From Thysanoteuthis rhombus (taxonomy: Eukaryota > Mollusca > Cephalopoda > Oegopsida > Thysanoteuthidae), in assembly GCA_963457665.1 (NCBI GenBank), contig OY735209.1, positions 54,586,519 through 54,650,518 on the forward strand: a stretch of 64,000 nucleotides of DNA. Direction: 5' to 3'. The notes under the pieces were generated by a model. The model did no database searches and was not told the DNA's origin. It saw only the letters and a program-made list of their open reading frames with translations. Of this stretch, positions 62,292 through 64,000 are shown piece by piece; the stretch's first letter is position 1, and every line of letters begins with the position of its first letter. The translations under genes were made by a program, and so were the position numbers.

Positions 62292-64000
62292 TGTATGTGA
62301 AAGCGTTGCCCAATGGAAGCGTTCCATTTTAGTTGTAATTGAACACAAAACAATGTTTTTTCGATCAATAATCATTTAGGGGAACGCTCAATGAATTTTT
62401 CCCTGTAGTCTGCAAAGCTTCTAAGTAGAGAATGAATAGGTCTTTGATTATCAAATTATACTTATATACTATTATTAGAATAATTGATATCTTCATTTTT
62501 GTTCTTGAATATCATTTTTCTCATGAATAATTGTTTACTCGATCAATTTAGAAGTATTTACTTAATTTACTTTCGCTTTTTTCCCCTCTATTTGAAAGAA
62601 TGGTCAGCAAACAAGAAGCAGACAGAAATATATTTGGTGGGAGTCGTGACAAGGAAGTCCACTGATTCGAAACTGAATCATGAATCAAGCAAAAGGCTGC
62701 AGAAGCAACGATTGAAAAGTCAATTCTCATCTTGAACAAAGTAAGGAATTCCTGTCCATGATGGACGAGGAGCGACGATGACTCGGGAGAAACTCAATAA
62801 GAAATAGGGCAGACTGACAGACACTCATTAAAGAAAGAATCGGGAAGCCTTTACTATAGGCAGAATTTGTTTGATATTTCTCACGAGAATTCTCTCGAGA
62901 TGATCAATATTTGTGAATTCATGTTCGCTCAACTGGAGCCAAGGAAGAAAAAGTTTATAGTTGAACTTGAGAAGAAGCTTTGGATAAAAGAGATAGGAAA
63001 GAAAAAGACTAACAAAAACTATTAGCGTATTTTTAGTCGGTCGAAGAAAAAAGAAAAGGTTCAATTTTGAATCCCGACATGAATCTTGCATCTTTTATTC
63101 CTTCCCATGTTACAGCTGCGGTACACATGCATGAAAGAAATGCATTATCCTTCGACAGGAAGATGATATTTATACCGGAAGTACTGAGCGAAAGTCATAG
63201 ACAGATAAGCAATTTGCACAGTAGTTTCAGTGATTCCAGCAATAAGACAAGATATTCAAGTGTGCTCTTTGAATCATTTGCCTATAAGACATTATTGCAT
63301 GGAACGTCGAGAAGAGAATTCGGAGATTTAAAAGAAAAGTTCTAAAGTTTCAGGACCTCAAACTACTTAATGGAACGGGAACGTAATGTAATATTGAGGA
63401 GAAGGTCAACAGATCGCTAATTCTCACTAATGGTAATGATAACTCCTTACAGCCTGCAAACTTACCACTGTAACTGGACAGGCTATATGTGACGCCATGA
63501 TTCAGACAACTAATGACTGGAATCCCAGAGAAGACGTTAAAGCATCCAGCTTTGATAAAACCGCCGCCAACACTGGACTATAAAATAGAGTTAAGGTGCA
63601 TCACTTGACTGTGATATCTTGTATTTATCTTGTCGTCACTACATCCACGAAATAATGTAGGAGGGGATCTTCTCTCGTATGGGCTCTTTCTATGTTCCAC
63701 CGATACTGTTATTTCAACGATTCAAGCAGTTTTGAGCAAACTTTGTCGTTAATAACTTACTCTTGGAATCAATAATTCCTCTGGACAGTTGGACTCCAAT
63801 CAGCTTAGAGACAATTATAGAGAGTTACTAGAATTAAAGGTTGTATTCTCGAAGATAATGCCTCTAAGAAGAATCGAATTCAAACTGTGAGCTAAGCACT
63901 TTGTAAGATCTATTTCTCGAGTGATTTTTAGCAGGAAAATTTCCCTTTTTCGGGATAATGGATTACGTTCAACCCCTTTCCCCGTGGACTGATGGGGTAC
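62289..64000. other. No gene seen; dispersed repeat copy 2 at 63030-63115
   Basis: The repeat copy matches 13715-13800. The plus-strand frame 63067-63345 (92 codons) starts inside that repeat and has no recognisable domain, so it is not called as a gene. Confidence 0.4.

Overview
The window is gene-poor, AT-rich animal DNA packed with microsatellites and decayed transposable elements. tRNA-derived SINE-like units, RTE-type LINEs ending in GAT repeats, an R4/Dong-like LINE, a Tc1/mariner element, dinucleotide repeats and very long introns together suggest a mollusc, most likely a cephalopod such as an octopus. This is an inference from repeat content, not a species identification.

Only one convincing host coding segment was found: a 744-nt exon on the minus strand (19833-20576) with good splice signals at both ends. 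It encodes part of an extracellular ANF-receptor (periplasmic-binding type I) domain like that of natriuretic-peptide-receptor guanylate cyclases. No other exon of this gene is recognisable, so much of the window may be its introns.

Layout. 1-1000: decayed minus-strand LINE. 1700-6355: tandem array of ~300-356 bp units with tRNA-like A and B boxes, interrupted by a GC-rich insertion with an RTE tail (4008-4845). 6356-7160: RTE remnant. 14557-17790: decayed Tc1/mariner transposase gene holding ~2.2 kb of a 30-bp minisatellite that looks like an amplified copy of ten of its own codons. 19833-20576: receptor exon. 23690-24500: another LINE reverse transcriptase remnant. 25463-33286: three same-strand copies of one R4/Dong-like LINE, each bounded by AAT repeats: a young 5'-truncated copy, an old decayed copy and a nearly intact young copy; a fourth fragment lies at 39820-39990. 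35-50 kb: several RTE 3' ends with GAT tails, a hammerhead-ribozyme-like fold (43859-43914), a foldback repeat (44277-44494) and decayed sequence of an unnamed multicopy protein family. 48-56 kb: tandem repeats with ~110 and ~180-bp units. 58755-60240: long minus-strand RTE remnant.

Nothing here works as an operon or pathway. The main biology is repeat birth and spread: a LINE that appears to target TAA/AAT repeats, a transposon that turned into a minisatellite, and a possible self-cleaving RNA motif. All homology calls were made by eye, without searches; coordinates of decayed elements are approximate.
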